Of a DNA stretch of 8,708 bases, positions 7,288 through 8,708 are shown in pieces. Source of the stretch: Bdellovibrionales bacterium (lineage in GTDB: Bacteria > Bdellovibrionota > Bdellovibrionia > Bdellovibrionales > UBA1609); assembly GCA_020435185.1 (NCBI GenBank), contig JAGRAA010000238.1, positions 1-8,708 of the forward strand, read 5' to 3'. The notes under the pieces were generated by a model. It saw only the letters and a program-made list of their open reading frames with translations, did no database searches and was not told where the DNA came from. Each line of letters begins with the position of its first letter. Positions within the stretch are counted from its first letter, which is position 1. Both the position numbers and the translations under genes were made by a program.

Positions 7288-7316
7288 GTTATAGTAAATT
7301 GAAGAATAAATAGCAA
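7288..7316 (-). promoter_or_regulatory. Candidate sigma-70-like promoter for wecB-wzt
   Basis: On the minus strand TTGCTA (7316-7311) is followed after 17 bases by TATAAC (7293-7288), a 4/6 and 5/6 match to the consensus with ideal spacing. Transcription would begin near 7281, only a few bases before the wecB ATG at 7278, giving an almost leaderless message. This fits the lack of a ribosome site there. A second possibility is TATAAT at 7376-7371 with ATTACA 18 bases upstream, which would give a leader of about 85 bases. AT-rich DNA yields chance matches, so confidence is limited. Confidence 0.4.
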
Positions 7317-7326
7317 GGTGAAGTGT

Positions 7327-7355
7327 TTGAGTTCGGAAGTCAATTAGACTATAAA
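7327..7355 (+). promoter_or_regulatory. Candidate sigma-70-like promoter for the GT-C gene
   Basis: TTGAGT (7327-7332) and TATAAA (7350-7355) are 17 bases apart, matching the consensus at 4/6 and 5/6. The predicted start near 7362 leaves a leader of about 19 bases that contains the AAGGA ribosome site. Its -35 box lies ten bases from the -35 box of the candidate wecB promoter, back to back. Confidence 0.45.
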
Positions 7356-7363
7356 AACAAATT

Positions 7364-7368
7364 AAGGA
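7364..7368 (+). promoter_or_regulatory. Ribosome binding site of the GT-C gene
   Basis: AAGGA precedes the ATG at 7381 by 12 bases, slightly long but the only purine-rich site near it. It supports 7381 as the start, and no other in-frame start lies close by. Confidence 0.55.
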
Positions 7369-7380
7369 AAATTATATCTG

Positions 7381-8708
7381 ATGAATAGTTCTTATGTAAT
7401 AGCGACCCTAAAGAAGGCGTGGTCTCAACTTGTTGGCGTGAATATTGTTGCTGGGGGAATGTTTGTTCTTGGGATCTATCTTTTTTTTTCGATATTTTAT
7501 TGGACAATAAATTCGAATCACGTAGTTTTATTGATGGTGTCCCTGGTCATTTTTTTTTCGATAAACGTTTTCTGGTTAAAATATGGAAAGACGTTTGCTA
7601 GCAAGAATATTTTATACTTTTTTATCATTTTTGGAATTTCAGTTCGTCTGTTATGGATTACATTTAACCAAGTTGATCAAACTAGTGATCATGCCTATTA
7701 TTTGTGGATGAGCAATAAAATTCTAGAGGGCGAATTTTTAATAAACCCGTTTAAACAATCCGGGATATCAATACTCTATGCCTTGGTACATCGAATTACT
7801 CGCTTTAATTTAGAAACTATAGCTTCTGCTATCAATTTTATATTCTCTTTTTTGCAGTTCCCTTTGTTGTATCATTTAGTTAGAAAAACTTTGTCAGAAG
7901 CATATGCTGTTTTTGGTATTTTAATATACTCCATTTGGTTCGAGTCATTTGTTTATGCTAATGTGGCATTCAACGCGATCGCATTGTCTTTTTCAAGTTT
8001 ACTTAGTCTATATTTAGTGGTTGAGGGTCTTCGAAAAGGTAACCTCTTTGATTTTGTTTTTTCAGGAATGGTATTAGGTTTGAGTCAATATTTAAGAGGG
8101 ACCTCATTTACTATATTAACGTTTTCAGCTTTGGCTATTTTTCTTATTGTTAAGTCAAAAATTGATTCATTTAAATTTGGAATTTTCTTATTTTTGGGTT
8201 TCTTTATTATGACTAGTCCGATCCTAATATATAATTTTTCGGAATTCGGCGTTTTGTCGGTTAGTCCTGCATTTAACTCAGGAGTTAGTGCGTTTATAGG
8301 AACAAATCAATATTCTAGGGGATTTTATATTGAAAATTATAATGAAAAAATTGTTGCTGAAATGCATGAGTATTTAGAGAATCAAAATATTGCAATTTCA
8401 TCTGATGAAAAAATGAACTTGAAAGAAGTGTTAAAAATACAAAATTTACTCTATCATCCCATACAAAATAGAAAATGGGCTCCATTGAGAAATCAAGTAG
8501 CTTTGAATATGGCTATTCAGAATATATCTAAAAATCCGCTAATATATTTGAAAAATGTGTTGCTTATAAAATTGCCAGTGTTTTTGGTTGAACCTTCAAG
8601 CTTTGCATGGAATTTTTCTAAAGAATTCATGTCGGCGAGACCATGGTTAGAAAATTATTCTATTATTTTAATGGTTATTTTTAATCTTTTCTTTGCGACG
8701 GGATTATG
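7381..8708 (+). CDS. Multi-spanning membrane protein, probable GT-C glycosyltransferase (GT39/PMT-like), 3' end outside window
   Basis: The frame from the ATG at 7381 stays open to the right edge: 442 codons, incomplete. Hydrophobic helices are visible at about residues 18-41, 47-66 and 77-95, with many more between about 128 and 275, and again from about 427. After the third helix comes a hydrophilic loop (96-128) with Asp99 and Asp103 (QVDQTSDHAYYLWMSNKILEG). This matches the first periplasmic loop of GT-C enzymes, where the catalytic acid sits. A second soluble loop (about 290-385) holds GTNQYSRGFY (307-316) and a helical region ending in NPLIYLKNVLLIKLPVF, a pattern common in bacterial PMT_2/GT39-like proteins. 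GT-C enzymes use polyprenyl-phosphate sugars on the outer face of the inner membrane. The substrate is unknown. A Wzy-type polymerase is less likely given the SDHAYY loop. Two T9 tracts lie near its 5' end. Confidence 0.7.
   Translation, partial: MNSSYVIATLKKAWSQLVGVNIVAGGMFVLGIYLFFSIFYWTINSNHVVLLMVSLVIFFSINVFWLKYGKTFASKNILYFFIIFGISVRLLWITFNQVDQTSDHAYYLWMSNKILEGEFLINPFKQSGISILYALVHRITRFNLETIASAINFIFSFLQFPLLYHLVRKTLSEAYAVFGILIYSIWFESFVYANVAFNAIALSFSSLLSLYLVVEGLRKGNLFDFVFSGMVLGLSQYLRGTSFTILTFSALAIFLIVKSKIDSFKFGIFLFLGFFIMTSPILIYNFSEFGVLSVSPAFNSGVSAFIGTNQYSRGFYIENYNEKIVAEMHEYLENQNIAISSDEKMNLKEVLKIQNLLYHPIQNRKWAPLRNQVALNMAIQNISKNPLIYLKNVLLIKLPVFLVEPSSFAWNFSKEFMSARPWLENYSIILMVIFNLFFATGL
7481..7563 (+). 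repeat. Paired 14-base direct repeat with T9 tracts
   Basis: The 14 bases TTTTTTTTTCGATA occur at 7481-7494 and again at 7550-7563, starting 69 bases (23 codons) apart and in the same frame, encoding part of FFSI each time. Recombination between copies would remove exactly 23 residues covering most of one membrane hairpin without a frameshift, while slippage in either T9 would frameshift the gene. Phe-rich helices in AT-rich genes can produce T runs by chance. Confidence 0.7.

Noticed and set aside
7419..7601. 60-codon open frame near the start of the GT-C gene
   Set aside because: It is a shadow in another frame of the GT-C gene, whose own frame stays open for 442 codons to the window edge with consistent membrane-protein character.
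7381..8708. Wzm permease or Wzy polymerase as the identity of the membrane protein
   Set aside because: At over 442 residues it is far too long for Wzm. The acidic QTSDHAYY loop after the third helix and the long second soluble loop fit GT-C transferases better than Wzy, although Wzy cannot be fully excluded without a profile search.

Overview
This window is part of a surface-polysaccharide (O-antigen, capsule or similar glycan) biosynthesis and export locus from an AT-rich Gram-negative bacterium. Every gene belongs to nucleotide-sugar synthesis, glycan assembly, glycan modification or export. The species cannot be named from the sequence. Low GC, tight translational coupling, weak but present Shine-Dalgarno sites and WecB/WecC proteins with the family's full catalytic motifs fit a low-GC proteobacterium, a Bdellovibrio-like bacterium or a spirochaete. 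This is inference only.

Layout. (1) Bases 1-4866, plus strand: five genes in one tightly packed run. They are the 3' part of a GDP-L-fucose synthase (fcl), a family-2 glycosyltransferase, a zinc-ribbon SAM methyltransferase, UDP-ManNAc dehydrogenase (wecC) and a GT-B (family-4-like) glycosyltransferase. Successive genes overlap by 8, 4, 4 and 1 bases, so they are almost certainly one translationally coupled operon whose promoter lies left of the window. (2) Bases 4821-7278, minus strand: UDP-GlcNAc 2-epimerase (wecB), then an ABC-transporter ATPase of the Wzt type, overlapping by 11 bases. The end of wzt overlaps the end of the plus-strand glycosyltransferase by 46 bases, tail to tail. (3) Bases 7279-7380: a 102-base divergent intergenic region with plausible back-to-back promoters. 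(4) From 7381 to the right edge, plus strand: an incomplete multi-spanning membrane protein resembling GT-C glycosyltransferases (GT39/PMT-like).

How the genes fit together. WecB makes UDP-ManNAc from UDP-GlcNAc and WecC oxidises it to UDP-ManNAcA. Fcl makes GDP-L-fucose. The GT2 and GT-B enzymes probably build the repeat unit on a lipid carrier at the cytoplasmic face. The methyltransferase may modify a sugar or cap the chain. The Wzt-like ATPase carries a C-terminal domain of the kind that recognises a finished glycan, which points to ABC-transporter-dependent export, but no Wzm permease is visible here. The GT-C protein would add sugars from a lipid-phosphate donor at the outer face of the inner membrane.

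I found no RNA gene, insertion sequence, CRISPR array, attachment site or clear intrinsic terminator. The families are all known, so I do not see a wholly new system. The points most worth a second look are the tail-to-tail coding overlap, the paired T9 repeat in the GT-C gene, the altered EX7E motif in the GT-B enzyme, the almost leaderless wecB promoter, and the methyltransferase together with a Wzt C-terminal domain.
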